Source: Pumilibacter muris (GTDB lineage Bacteria; Bacillota; Clostridia; Christensenellales; Pumilibacteraceae). Taken from it: DNA of 64,000 nucleotides. Shown in pieces: positions 45,401 to 55,312 of the stretch (the stretch's first letter is position 1; each line of letters opens with the position of its first letter). The notes under the pieces are model-generated. The model saw nothing but the letters and a program-made list of their open reading frames with translations, searched no databases and was not told the origin of the DNA. The position numbers and the translations under genes were made by a program. Location: NCBI RefSeq assembly GCF_943193045.1, contig NZ_CALPCN010000004.1, forward strand, positions 62,001-126,000. The letters are read 5' to 3'.

Positions 45401-46266
45401 GAGCTTCGGCGATTGACTATAACGGCGTAAGATATTCGGTAACTAACATAGAAAGCACCGAAAGCGGCGCGACTATTTCGCTCGAATATCCCGATTGGCT
45501 GTCGCCCGTTCAGGGGACGCTCGTTTTTGCAAAGGCGGACGGAAACATTACGGTAACGTTCACGACGGGGAGCGACACGTTAGCGCTCACGCCCGTAGAA
45601 ATTGAAGAATTGGAAGAACCCGTAGGTACTTTCCGAAATGGCGAAACTATTTACACCGTTGACAAGTTTACTAATTACAACGGCGAAACGAAATTGCGTT
45701 TGAGTTTTTCGGAATTTACCGCAAACGGCGTAAAAAAATACACGCTGTTGCATAGCGGTTTCCGCATTGCCGACAACGGGGAAACTTTAATTGCAATGAG
45801 CGATGTAATTGCTGGAACAAGGTATATTCGTAAAGACGGCGATAACTTGATTGTATATAGCACGCTTTCGGAGGTAGCGCCCAAAACGGCGACGCCCGTT
45901 GCTGCCGTAAATATTTCCAAATACGCCAAAACGTATGAATCGGATACAAAAACGGCTGTAATCGACGTGAAAAGCTATGATTGGGGCGATACAATCACTC
46001 TTAAAATTACTGAAAACGAGAACACAGCCACATATAATTATTCTTGCAGTTACTATTCGGGCGAAACTTACGCAATGGCGTTCAATACTTACGACGACGA
46101 CTATAACGAAGTGTATATTTACGTTCGCGTAACCGAAAATTCCGACGGTTCTATAACCATATCGATAGGCGAGCAAAAAGACGAGCAAGAGGGCGACGAG
46201 CGGTATACTTGGGAAAATTCAATTCCTCTTCCGCCTCCTCCTCCGCCCCCGCCTCCGCTTCCGTAA
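41992..46266 (+). CDS. Giant surface lipoprotein 2 (paralogue of lipoprotein 1, polyproline C-terminus)
   Basis: 1424 residues. The first about 140 residues are almost the same as in lipoprotein 1: signal peptide with lipobox VAAC, Cys23, and one InlB-type repeat. A GLUG-like region (about 200-345) with repeated A-G-G-I-A-G and A-G-G-V-A-G units follows, then a long beta-rich region that is related in outline but clearly diverged. The C-terminus differs: instead of the three 90-residue units it ends in a run of ten prolines flanked by leucine, encoded by an imperfect CCT/CCG repeat (about 46229-46262) that may itself be length-variable. A nine-G tract (42111-42119) sits at the same codons as in lipoprotein 1. 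The sequence suggests a surface-exposed adhesin or binding protein; the ligand is unknown. Confidence 0.85.
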   Translation: MKKLRIALIAMVIALAAVGVAACTGEKKPASEHTVTFQIAGGGSIEPQTVKDGETAVKPADPERIGWTFNGWYLGDAEYTFTEKVTQDITLTARYTSVLGGEGTAASPFTIDTAEELELMSEYIEAGASEFVSANYIQTANIVSALGEPVKNFTGIYDGGNKTLSLIAPLFGTLGGTVKNLTVSGEITSDAENAGLIASIADGAVISDVSASGSVAASRGIAGGIAGVFGGRMEYVNSSVSVTGLIAGGIAGESNGAILNSVVTSNVSAERSAGGVAGVLGENALVQNCGFSGNVRAGESAGGVAGNKEAGSAIFRAFVFGKSKIEGETAGGIAGALGFDLMKYDDVFKCMVGTSVAVEGSKSETECDGVFNLDAFAALGLPAAVWDVGGETPALKAERDELPSQVTLSVNGEESSAPYGSHVQGELFDDDGLHFSVLFELDFNAELSTIEVSNEALQGVFAGGNSELEFTANGALYTESRATGTKTLTYTGSRVNYEKYYDSWWGEYVDYAAHVHAYTDGTTEYAFMIEKELIKEGEPDFIGYLYMFEKKDGKWALAKEWTPKTDIFAGSYVSTSQTTNLYLVVDGAYTVDTVENTEVGCYYTKFTVYVDGEISRTVNGRGITAMFYGSSANTNAYIPALVYAENNENSLDVVRYVDGELVSYAYSNFGSYVYSDFLAAGTWFDGEKTYVINTQDKTVALDGGAAVQYTLSEEDGSISFSASGVDYNLMLGLNAFGDYKLYSTDSAKQFVAVSYADGALAGTWLSGDTSITVGESSVTVNGEAATGVRNAVYNDALALRFVDSNNAEYFLVQYNDSVALLYKSGVRAFAVKEETLELYEGVFASFVNGRRAEITINADFTGSYKLGEEVWQITPRLIFNEGLGLVTVSFEANGTTYVIAFYNETTVVAVDVYSAEQWVFTTSEIISEFVVSTHTNGTQMLEITSSGTYAIYDRGESKGTFTALTASYLERYGFSLVVYDGENIDRFFTLDDAGNMFLYDGESGDVICSFVSDSAVQAAVGTYVSNNGFGEGLLVRTTLHADGRITETYTDKNGVKHENEERNWNPQIVFTDTVKTKTQLVLLIQDEATNMFVYYYKQPLGLSVFGEIIYFNEDIFEYMALSNAYKTPDGGVVQIAGASAIDYNGVRYSVTNIESTESGATISLEYPDWLSPVQGTLVFAKADGNITVTFTTGSDTLALTPVEIEELEEPVGTFRNGETIYTVDKFTNYNGETKLRLSFSEFTANGVKKYTLLHSGFRIADNGETLIAMSDVIAGTRYIRKDGDNLIVYSTLSEVAPKTATPVAAVNISKYAKTYESDTKTAVIDVKSYDWGDTITLKITENENTATYNYSCSYYSGETYAMAFNTYDDDYNEVYIYVRVTENSDGSITISIGEQKDEQEGDERYTWENSIPLPPPPPPPPPLP

Positions 46267-46351
46267 TGTTTCGGCTTAACGAAAGGAACATTATGGGCGT
46301 ATGGGTGCGATTGCTTGCAATTTCACAATTTGCTACTAATTTATGAATCTT

Positions 46352-46482
46352 AACCTAAAAAAGCGGTCAAGGGCGCAGCCTTTGTCGTTGCAGTATGGGG
46401 TTTTAAAAGGGGCGGGGCACAGTAAAAAAGTGCCTCGCTCCTTTATCGTTATTGCAAGGCTATTTGCAACCAAAAAGCCGAA
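46352..46482 (+). repeat. 3'-flanking repeat of the giant lipoproteins, copy 2
   Basis: Partner of 41690-41817. Includes the terminator hairpin below. Together with the 5' duplication it shows that the whole gene with its flank was duplicated in tandem. Confidence 0.7.
46406..46444 (+). terminator. Terminator-like hairpin after giant lipoprotein 2
   Basis: AAAGGGGCGGGGCAC (46406-46420) pairs with GTGCCTCGCTCCTTT (46430-46444). The tail is only weakly T-rich. Confidence 0.65.
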
Positions 46483-46490
46483 TAAAACGG

Positions 46491-46519
46491 TTGACAAATT
46501 TTTGAATAGGGAATATAAT
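46491..46519 (+). promoter_or_regulatory. rex promoter
   Basis: TTGACA (46491-46496), 17-bp spacer, TATAAT (46514-46519). Confidence 0.85.
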
Positions 46520-46522
46520 ATA

Positions 46523-46544
46523 AATCGATAATAATTTATCGATT
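46523..46544. promoter_or_regulatory. Palindromic operator at the rex transcription start
   Basis: AATCGATAA (46523-46531) and TTATCGATT (46536-46544) form a perfect 9-bp inverted repeat with a 4-bp centre, just after the -10 box and before the rex ribosome binding site. It is well placed for repression. It does not match the usual Rex site TTGTGAAnnnnTTCACAA. Confidence 0.6.
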
Positions 46545-46554
46545 GCGGAGAGCT

Positions 46555-47208
46555 ATGATTGAAGTTAAGGCGGACGCGGTTGCGTCTAAGGCGACGATTT
46601 CGCGGTTACCGGTATATCTGCGATTTCTGCGAGACAAATTAAAAGCGGGCGACGAAAACGTGTCGAGCACCGCCATAGCCGACGAACTGCGACTCAATCC
46701 TGTGCAGGTGCGCAAAGACCTCGCGCTTGTTTCCGCAGAGTCGGGCAAACCCAAACTCGGGTTCCGCGTTAAAGAGCTTATCGAGGGGATAGAGAGCTTT
46801 TTGGGGCTTTGCAACACGCACGACGCCGTTTTGTGCGGGGTAGGGAGCTTGGGGAGCACGCTCTTAAAATACGAGGGCTTTAAAAATTACGGTTTGAATA
46901 TTGTTGCGGCTTTCGACACTAACGCCGCCGTAATAGGTAAAAAAATAAACGGCATAGCTGTGCTTGAATACGAGGCGTTGCCAAAAACGGTTAAAAGACT
47001 GAATATTAAAATGGGAATAATAACAGTGCCCAAAAGCGTTGCTCAAAACGTTGCCGACACTATGGCGCAAAGCGGAATAAGAGCTATTTGGAATTTTGCG
47101 CCCGTGCATCTCAGCATGCCCGAAGAAGTTGCCGTAAAGTACGAAGACCTTGCGGCGTCGCTCGCGGTGCTCGGCAAAAAACTCGAAGACACTTTGCGCA
47201 AAGAATGA
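46555..47208 (+). CDS. rex: Redox-sensing transcriptional repressor Rex
   Basis: 217 residues. An N-terminal winged helix (about 10-75, with TISRLPVYLRFL and LNPVQVRKDLALV) and a Rossmann domain with GVGSLGSTLL (about 88) match Rex. Rex dimers bind operators when NAD+ is high and release them when NADH rises, so fermentation genes are turned on when reducing power builds up. The start ATG at 46555 has CGGAGAG upstream. adhE, a classic Rex target, is the next gene, 102 bp downstream. A perfect palindrome at its own promoter is a candidate for autoregulation. Confidence 0.95.
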   Translation: MIEVKADAVASKATISRLPVYLRFLRDKLKAGDENVSSTAIADELRLNPVQVRKDLALVSAESGKPKLGFRVKELIEGIESFLGLCNTHDAVLCGVGSLGSTLLKYEGFKNYGLNIVAAFDTNAAVIGKKINGIAVLEYEALPKTVKRLNIKMGIITVPKSVAQNVADTMAQSGIRAIWNFAPVHLSMPEEVAVKYEDLAASLAVLGKKLEDTLRKE

Positions 47209-47310
47209 TTTGCCGCTTTCATAACGTTATTGCGAATAGCCGAAAGGCGACGCGGCAATCGTAAACATAGAACAGCAAAAAAGTATTAAATTTTAAGGAG
47301 ACATAAACAA

Positions 47311-49917
47311 ATGGAAAAAACTGCTATCGTAGACAGCGTTGAAAGCCTGCTTGCCCGCATAGAGCAAGTGCAGGCTGCGCAAAAAGAGTTTGCCACGTTC
47401 TCGCAAGAGCAAGTTGACAAAATCTTTCTTGCGGCGGCGTCGGCGGCAAACAAAATGCGCATTCCGCTCGCCAAAATGGCTGTGGAAGAAACGGGCATGG
47501 GCGTTGTGGAAGATAAGGTTATTAAAAACCACTATGCCGCCGAATACATTTATAACGCCTATAAAAACACGAAAACGTGCGGCGTTATAGAAGAAGACCC
47601 CGCTTTCGGAACAAAGAAAATTGCCGAGCCTATCGGCGTTGTGGCGGCGGTTATTCCCACAACCAACCCCACGAGCACCGCGATTTTCAAAGCGCTCATT
47701 TGCTTGAAAACGCGCAACGGCATAATCATAAGCCCGCATCCCCGTGCCAAAAACTGCACTATTGCGGCGGCAAAAGTTGTGCTCGACGCGGCTGTTGCGG
47801 CGGGCGCTCCCGAAGGGATTATTTCGTGGATAGACGTTCCCTCGCTCGACATGACGAACACGCTCATGAAGAGTGCGGATATTATTCTTGCTACGGGCGG
47901 ACCGGGCATGGTTAAAGCGGCGTATTCGTCCGGAAAGCCCGCAGTTGGCGTGGGCGCGGGCAACACTCCCGCAATTATCGACGACACGGCGAACATAAAC
48001 ATTGCGGTGAACTCGATTATTCACAGTAAGACTTTCGACAACGGCATGATTTGCGCGTCCGAGCAGTCGGTTATTGTGCTCGATAAAGTTTACAACGCCG
48101 TCAAAAAAGAATTTAAGGCGCGCGGTTGCCACATTCTCAGCGCCGAAGAGTGCGAGAAAGTGCGCAAAACGATACTCATAAACGGCGCGTTAAACGCCAA
48201 AATAGTGGGGCAGTCCGCTCATACAATAGCGGCGCTTGCGGGCGTTAAAGTGCCGCAAGACACCAAGATAATAATAGGAGAGGTTGAAAGCGTTGCGCTC
48301 GAAGAGGAATTTGCGCACGAAAAACTCAGCCCCGTGCTTGCCATGTACCGCGCCAAAGACTTTGCCGACGCGCTCGACAAAGCCGCTCAGCTCGTTGCCG
48401 ACGGCGGATACGGACATACTTCGTCGCTTTATGTGAACGAGCAGCAAGAAAAAGACAAAATTGCCGCGTTTGCCGCAAGAATGAAAACTTGCCGCATACT
48501 CGTGAACACTCCGTCGAGTCAGGGCGGAATAGGCGACCTTTATAACTTTAAACTCGCGCCGTCGCTCACATTGGGCTGCGGTTCGTGGGGCGGAAACTCC
48601 GTTTCGGAGAACGTAGGCGTTAAACATTTAATAAACATTAAAACCGTTGCGGAAAGGAGAGAAAATATGCTGTGGCTCAGGTTGCCCGCTAAAGTATACC
48701 ATAAAAAAGGGTGCCTGCCTGTGGCGCTCGACGAATTAAAGCACGTTATGGGCAAAAAACGTTGCTTTATAGTTACCGACGAATTTTTGTATAAGAACGG
48801 CTACACAAAAGGCATAACCGATAAGCTCGACGAAATGGGAATAGTTCACACCACTTTCTTTAAAGTGTTGCCCGACCCCACGCTCGGCTGCGCGAAAGAG
48901 GGCGCCGAAGCTATGCGCGCGTTCGAGCCCGATTGCATTATAGCGCTCGGCGGCGGCTCCGCTATGGACGCGGGCAAAATCATGTGGGTTCTCTACGAGC
49001 ACCCCGACGCCGACTTTATGGATATGGCAATGCGTTTCGTGGATATTCGCAAGCGCGTTTACACTTTCCCCAAAATGGGCGAAAAAGCCACGTTTATCGC
49101 CGTTCCCACTTCGGCGGGCACGGGCAGCGAGGTTACTCCGTTTGCGGTTATAACCGACGAGAGCACCAACATAAAATATCCGCTTGCCGACTACGAGCTT
49201 TTGCCTAACGTTGCCATTATAGATTCCGACCTTATGATGAACATGCCCAAAGGGCTTACTTCCGCTTCGGGTATCGACGCAATGACTCACGCGCTCGAAG
49301 CTTACGCGAGTATGCTCGCAACGCCGTACACCGACGGTCAGGCTCTTGTTGCGCTCAAACTCATATTCGAAAATCTTCCCACCGCTTACGAAAAAGGAGC
49401 CGCCGACGCGGTTGCGCGCGAGAAAATGGCTGACGCGAGCACTATGGCGGGCATTGCGTTTGCAAACGCGTTCTTGGGCGTTTGCCACTCTATGGCGCAC
49501 AAACTCGGCGCGTACCACCACATTGCGCACGGCATAGCGAACGCTTTGCTCATAACCGAAGTTATGCGGTTTAACGCAAGCGAGCAACCCAAAAAGATGG
49601 GAACTTTCTCGCAATACGGCTACCCGCATACTCTCAAAAGATATGCCGAAATCGCGTCGTTCTTGGGGCTCGAAGGCAAAACCGATTCCGAAAAGTTCGA
49701 AAGCCTTATCGCGGCTATCGAAGCGCTCAAAGCCAAAGTTGGCATTAAAAAGACGATTGCCGAATACGGCGTAGACGAAAAAGCGTTCCTTGCCACTCTC
49801 GACGAAATGACCGAACTTGCGTTCGACGACCAATGCACGGGCGCGAACCCCCGCTATCCGCTTATGAGCGAAATCAAACAAATGTATTTGAACGCCTACT
49901 ACGGCGCTAAAAAATAA
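47311..49917 (+). CDS. adhE: Bifunctional acetaldehyde-CoA / alcohol dehydrogenase
   Basis: 868 residues, the normal AdhE length. The N-terminal aldehyde dehydrogenase half (1-440) carries the catalytic cysteine in ICASEQ (about 248). The C-terminal iron-dependent alcohol dehydrogenase half has GGGSAMDAGK (about 546) and metal-binding histidines in MTHALEAY (about 657) and CHSMAHKLGAYHHIAHG (about 728-744). It reduces acetyl-CoA through acetaldehyde to ethanol, consuming two NADH, and usually forms spirosomes. AAGGAG precedes the ATG. The 102-bp gap after rex contains a copy of an interspersed palindromic repeat and no standard Rex site that I can see. The APH-type kinase follows after 12 bp. 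Confidence 0.97.
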   Translation: MEKTAIVDSVESLLARIEQVQAAQKEFATFSQEQVDKIFLAAASAANKMRIPLAKMAVEETGMGVVEDKVIKNHYAAEYIYNAYKNTKTCGVIEEDPAFGTKKIAEPIGVVAAVIPTTNPTSTAIFKALICLKTRNGIIISPHPRAKNCTIAAAKVVLDAAVAAGAPEGIISWIDVPSLDMTNTLMKSADIILATGGPGMVKAAYSSGKPAVGVGAGNTPAIIDDTANINIAVNSIIHSKTFDNGMICASEQSVIVLDKVYNAVKKEFKARGCHILSAEECEKVRKTILINGALNAKIVGQSAHTIAALAGVKVPQDTKIIIGEVESVALEEEFAHEKLSPVLAMYRAKDFADALDKAAQLVADGGYGHTSSLYVNEQQEKDKIAAFAARMKTCRILVNTPSSQGGIGDLYNFKLAPSLTLGCGSWGGNSVSENVGVKHLINIKTVAERRENMLWLRLPAKVYHKKGCLPVALDELKHVMGKKRCFIVTDEFLYKNGYTKGITDKLDEMGIVHTTFFKVLPDPTLGCAKEGAEAMRAFEPDCIIALGGGSAMDAGKIMWVLYEHPDADFMDMAMRFVDIRKRVYTFPKMGEKATFIAVPTSAGTGSEVTPFAVITDESTNIKYPLADYELLPNVAIIDSDLMMNMPKGLTSASGIDAMTHALEAYASMLATPYTDGQALVALKLIFENLPTAYEKGAADAVAREKMADASTMAGIAFANAFLGVCHSMAHKLGAYHHIAHGIANALLITEVMRFNASEQPKKMGTFSQYGYPHTLKRYAEIASFLGLEGKTDSEKFESLIAAIEALKAKVGIKKTIAEYGVDEKAFLATLDEMTELAFDDQCTGANPRYPLMSEIKQMYLNAYYGAKK

Positions 49918-49929
49918 GGAGGAAAAATT

Positions 49930-50682
49930 ATGAAGTTAGACAAAGTTATGGCGCAACGCCCCGACAAAACCGTTTACCGCGACGGCGACAAGGTTATAAA
50001 GGTTTTTTCCAAAGATAAACATAAATCGGACGTTCTCAACGAAGCGCTCAATCAAGCTCGCGTAGAAGAATCGGGGCTTAAAATTCCCAAAATCTGCGAC
50101 GTTACCTGCCTCGAAGACGGGCGTTGGGCGATTGTTATGGACTACGTCGAGGGCAAGACTCTCGCGTCGCTCATAGAAGAGAACCCCAAAAAAGCGGACG
50201 AATATCTTGAAAAATTCGTAGACTTGCAAATAAGCGTTCACGAAAAAAGAGTGCCGCTTTTAAACAAGCTCAAAGATAAAATGATGCGCAAGATAAGCGA
50301 AACCGACTTTTCGGCTACCGTGCGCTACGAGCTCAACGTTAGGCTTGAAAGCATGCCCAAGCACACAAAGTTGTGTCACGGCGACTTTAACCCCTCGAAC
50401 GTTATAATCACGTCGTCGGGCGACGCCTACATTATAGACTGGGCTCACGCGACGCAAGGCAACGCGTCCGCCGACGTTGCTCGCACCTATCTTTTGTTCT
50501 GTCTTGCGGATAAAAAAGACGTTGCCGAAAAATATTTGAAGCTGTTCTGCGACAAGAGCGACACCGCAAAGCAATACGTTTTAAAGTGGTTGCCCATAGT
50601 CGCGGCGAGCCAGTCGGTTAAGCAAAAGCCCGAAGAAAAAGAGCTTCTGCATTCGTGGATAGACGTTGTGGAATACGAATAA
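49930..50682 (+). CDS. APH-type phosphotransferase
   Basis: 250 residues. It has the kinase-like pattern of the aminoglycoside/choline/homoserine kinase group: MDYVEGKTL (hinge, about 75), LCHGDFNPSNV (catalytic loop, Asp in HGD, about 152) and IIDWAHA (metal-binding Asp, about 170). It transfers phosphate from ATP to a small molecule; the substrate is not evident. An AAGGAGG ribosome binding site precedes the ATG, only 12 bp after adhE, so the two are co-transcribed and the kinase is probably produced under fermentative conditions. A true antibiotic-resistance function is unlikely in this position. Confidence 0.85.
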   Translation: MKLDKVMAQRPDKTVYRDGDKVIKVFSKDKHKSDVLNEALNQARVEESGLKIPKICDVTCLEDGRWAIVMDYVEGKTLASLIEENPKKADEYLEKFVDLQISVHEKRVPLLNKLKDKMMRKISETDFSATVRYELNVRLESMPKHTKLCHGDFNPSNVIITSSGDAYIIDWAHATQGNASADVARTYLLFCLADKKDVAEKYLKLFCDKSDTAKQYVLKWLPIVAASQSVKQKPEEKELLHSWIDVVEYE

Positions 50683-50722
50683 TTATTTTCGCAAAAACGC
50701 TTTGCATTTTCGAGCGATTAAA

Positions 50723-50758
50723 AAAACTTTTCGGCGATATGTCGAAAAGTTTTTGCTT
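50723..50758 (+). terminator. Terminator of the rex-adhE-kinase operon
   Basis: AAAACTTTTCG (50723-50733) pairs with CGAAAAGTTTT (50743-50753), with a T-rich tail. Confidence 0.8.
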
Positions 50759-50787
50759 TTAAATCGGCGCAATTTTCGAAGAAATAA

Positions 50788-50816
50788 TTGACAACAGTTC
50801 TGAATATTTTTATACT
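50788..50816 (+). promoter_or_regulatory. Promoter of the flavoprotein gene
   Basis: TTGACA (50788-50793), 17-bp spacer, TATACT (50811-50816). Confidence 0.8.
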
Positions 50817-50856
50817 GAATTATAGAAAGATATGCTTAATTTAAAAGGAGATTGTC

Positions 50857-51390
50857 ATGAAAGTATTGGTGATTACGGGAAGTCCGCACAAAAACGGAAC
50901 GTCGGCTCATCTTGCCGAACAGTTTATTAAAGGCGCAAAAGAAAAAGGATACGAAGTAATACGTTTCGATGCCGCCGAAAAGCAGGTGCATCCTTGTATT
51001 GCTTGCGAAAGATGTCATAACACCGACAAAGGGTGCGTATTCAAAGACGCAATGGAAGAACTCAATCCCGAACTTTTGTCGGCGGACGTTATAGCCTTTG
51101 TTTCGCCTATCTACTACTATACAATAAGCGCGCAGATAAAAGCGGTAATCGACAGGTTCTATGCCAACGACGCGGCGTTGCATAACAATAAAAAAGCCGT
51201 GTTATTGCTTACTATGGCGGACGATACCGACGAATCCGCGCTCGGCGCATTACAGACATTTAAAGGAATATGCAATTTTTTGGAATGGAAAAATGCGGGA
51301 ACGGTTATAGGCTTGGATTGCGCTACGGTAGAAGATTTACAAAAAACCGATTATTTAAATAAAGCGTACGAACTCGGTAAATCTTTGTAA
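50857..51390 (+). CDS. Flavodoxin-fold NAD(P)H-dependent oxidoreductase
   Basis: 177 residues. The N-terminal VLVITGSPHKNGTSAHLA is the FMN-phosphate-binding loop of the NADPH-dependent FMN reductase / iron-sulfur flavoprotein group. CIACERCHNTDKGC (about 48-61) supplies three closely spaced cysteines plus one more, as in members that carry or once carried an iron-sulfur cluster. FVSPIYYYTISAQIKAVIDRF is the usual second flavin-contacting segment. The role is probably electron transfer or reduction of quinones or other small molecules. It has its own promoter and AAAGGAG ribosome binding site. Confidence 0.88.
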   Translation: MKVLVITGSPHKNGTSAHLAEQFIKGAKEKGYEVIRFDAAEKQVHPCIACERCHNTDKGCVFKDAMEELNPELLSADVIAFVSPIYYYTISAQIKAVIDRFYANDAALHNNKKAVLLLTMADDTDESALGALQTFKGICNFLEWKNAGTVIGLDCATVEDLQKTDYLNKAYELGKSL

Positions 51391-51898
51391 AACAAATAAC
51401 AGTATTTCTCTATAAACACTATATTCGTGATGCGCGAAGCTGGAAGTATTGAGCGAAAGCCGCCGCGTTAATTGCTTTATGCAGGAGATTGCTTCGCTAA
51501 CGCTCGCAACGACAATCAAAACGAATACAGTAGCACGTTGTCCTTAGCCGAGCGTTACATCACGATGTCATTGCGAGGAGGGCGAAGCCCGACGCGGCAA
51601 TCTTCCGTATGGGGCGAAAAATTTAAAAAATCGAAAAAGAGCAATTCGCATAATCGAGCCGAATTGTTCTTTTTTGCGGTTAAACAAATAGCCAGCTATC
51701 TTCGCAAGCGAAGTATAACAGGCTATACTTTTTTCGCATTTGCATCGGTAAATCGAAATTTACCGTTCTACAATGTCATGTCGAGCTTGTCGAGACATCT
51801 TTTTGTAAGGAACGAATGTGCTATCTTTCCTCGCTTTTAACCCTATAAAATACACCGTAAAGCTTGTCTTTTTTATGTACAAAGACAGGATTTTGTGA
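51391..51898. repeat. Mosaic of short palindromic interspersed repeats
   Basis: About 500 bp without a credible gene; the 122-codon ORF across it is built from repeats and lacks a ribosome binding site. Elements seen: GAAGCTGGAAGTATTGAGCG (51437-51456); CATTGCGAGGAGGGCGAAGC with GACGCGGCAATC (51569-51602); the hairpin GAGCAATTCG/CGAATTGTTC with a T-run (51639-51676); TATCTTCGC/GCGAAGTATA (51697-51719); and ATGTCGAGCTTGTCGAGACAT (51779-51799). The first three recur near 53.05-53.18 kb. They look like REP/MITE-type elements in a chromosome-wide family. Confidence 0.65.
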
Positions 51899-51904
51899 TA
51901 CAAT
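51899..51904 (+). promoter_or_regulatory. -10 box before the coiled-coil membrane protein
   Basis: TACAAT at 51899-51904, with only a weak -35 candidate 17 bp upstream. An inverted repeat GTCTTT/AAAGAC (about 51865-51886) overlaps the -35 region and may be an operator. Confidence 0.4.
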
Positions 51905-51922
51905 AAAACGCGAGGAACACAA

Positions 51923-52990
51923 ATGACAGAAAAACAGGTTAAATTATATGCCGATTTTACCGCAACGACTGTGGTGAAAGATGACGAATTGTTATGGTCG
52001 GCGGAAGAACTCGGAAAGCATGTCGAAAAGTCGCAGGCGAGTACTTTTTATTATAAAAATTACTTTGCTATTTTGGAAAATAAAAGCAATAATGTCGACG
52101 GTTACGACAAACAATTTATTTTGCCGTATTCCGAAAAAGAAGTAGCCGAATGTTTAAAAAAAGCGAAACGAGCGCAAAAAAGAAAAAGATTTGCGGGTAA
52201 GAATAAACGCAAATTTGTATCGGCAACCGACATAAAAGGTTTTAAGAAAGTTGCGGAAAAAGCATATAAAAGAAAAATCGCAACCGAAGCCGCGCGTGAA
52301 GAAATTCTCAGATTACAAGAAGAAGAAAAAGAACGGGTGCGTATAGAAGAAGAACGGTTACGAAACGAAGAGCGAAAAAAAGCGGAACAGGAAGAAAATG
52401 CCCGTATAGCGCGCAAAAAAGAAATAGTTCTTACGGTAATACGCATGTTGAATATACTTTGTTTGTGCTTATTGTGCAGCGGCATATGTACGGGAACGGC
52501 TTTTTTATCGATAACTATATCGCACTGCACGGGCGTTAGATTGGGCTTTGTTATTGCTTTTAACGGAATTATTGTAATTTTATTCGGGGCGCGTCCCATT
52601 ATTTCGCTTATCCCCTCGAAATTTTACGACGGTTGGAATTGGAACGGAATTATCTTTTTCTTGTTCCATGAGCTTATAGCTTTTGCCGCTACGGTACTGT
52701 TTTCGTTTGTGGCGTGGCTGTTAAAAAACATAGACAGCACAGTCGGCATGATTATAAGTTACGATATTTTGTGCTTGGGCTTAATTATTCCGTATATTCT
52801 GTTTAATTTCGGGATAGACGTTTTTGAGTTTGCGGGTAGTAGTGAATTTATCACGCCGATAGACGATTGGCGTAAAGACGACGGTTGGGTTACAATAGGC
52901 GTGGCTTTTATTGTTTGGATTTGCGTTTTCGGTGCGTTGTTTATATTTCGGAGCTTTATACTTGAAGGTTGTAAATATGTATTCAGTTGA
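51923..52990 (+). CDS. Membrane protein with N-terminal coiled coil, unknown function
   Basis: 355 residues, no family recognised. Residues 1-85 are soluble and start with KLYADFTATTVV; residues about 86-175 are highly charged and form a long Arg/Lys/Glu helix, probably a coiled coil (EEEKERVRIEEERLRNEER). Four or five hydrophobic helices follow (about 175-205, 212-235, 248-270, 278-300, 320-345). The topology suggests a cytoplasmic coiled-coil head on a membrane bundle. GCGAGGAA precedes the ATG. It is flanked on both sides by palindromic repeats and shows no operon partner, so it may be an accessory gene. Confidence 0.65.
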   Translation: MTEKQVKLYADFTATTVVKDDELLWSAEELGKHVEKSQASTFYYKNYFAILENKSNNVDGYDKQFILPYSEKEVAECLKKAKRAQKRKRFAGKNKRKFVSATDIKGFKKVAEKAYKRKIATEAAREEILRLQEEEKERVRIEEERLRNEERKKAEQEENARIARKKEIVLTVIRMLNILCLCLLCSGICTGTAFLSITISHCTGVRLGFVIAFNGIIVILFGARPIISLIPSKFYDGWNWNGIIFFLFHELIAFAATVLFSFVAWLLKNIDSTVGMIISYDILCLGLIIPYILFNFGIDVFEFAGSSEFITPIDDWRKDDGWVTIGVAFIVWICVFGALFIFRSFILEGCKYVFS

Positions 52991-53264
52991 AATTACAATA
53001 TGGAACGTTGTGAATTTTGTTGCGAAAAGTGTAAATATTGAAAACAAATACGGCGTAGCGCGAAGCCGGAAGTATTGAGCGAAAGCCCGACGCGGCAATC
53101 TTAAAAAAAGCGCATAAATCGAATATTTTAAGAAATATATCGGCTCGGTTCGCATAATCGAGCCGAATTGTTCTTTTTTGCGCCTTATAGCCCCTTTTAA
53201 GGGCGCGAGACGGCGTGTGTCTAAAATTCGACCGAAATTTTCACAGGCAAAAGGGCTAAAACGC
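52991..53264. repeat. Second cluster of interspersed repeats upstream of gyrB
   Basis: Contains GCGAAGCCGGAAGTATTGAGCG (within 53058-53080), GACGCGGCAATC (53089-53100) and a terminator-like unit CGGCTCG/CGAGCCG followed by AATTGTTCTTTTTT (about 53142-53178) that matches the unit at 51.64 kb. I see no gene. Confidence 0.6.
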
Positions 53265-53293
53265 TTTATTTTTCGGCGTAAATATGGTATAAT
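53265..53293 (+). promoter_or_regulatory. gyrB promoter
   Basis: TATAAT (53288-53293) with a weak TTTATT 17 bp upstream. About 65 nt precede the gyrB start. Confidence 0.5.
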
Positions 53294-53296
53294 TAA

Positions 53297-55270
<1,974 letters not shown>

Positions 55271-55312
55271 TTTGTGTTGCTCGCAATGCAACAAAAAGAA
55301 AAGTGAGGAACT

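Noticed and set aside
49930-50682. Aminoglycoside-resistance kinase
   Set aside because: It has only the general fold motifs and is tightly linked to adhE, so a metabolic kinase is more likely.
51472-51840. A 122-codon rightward ORF
   Set aside because: It runs through several palindromic repeats, lacks a ribosome binding site and has a composition typical of chance translation of repeats.
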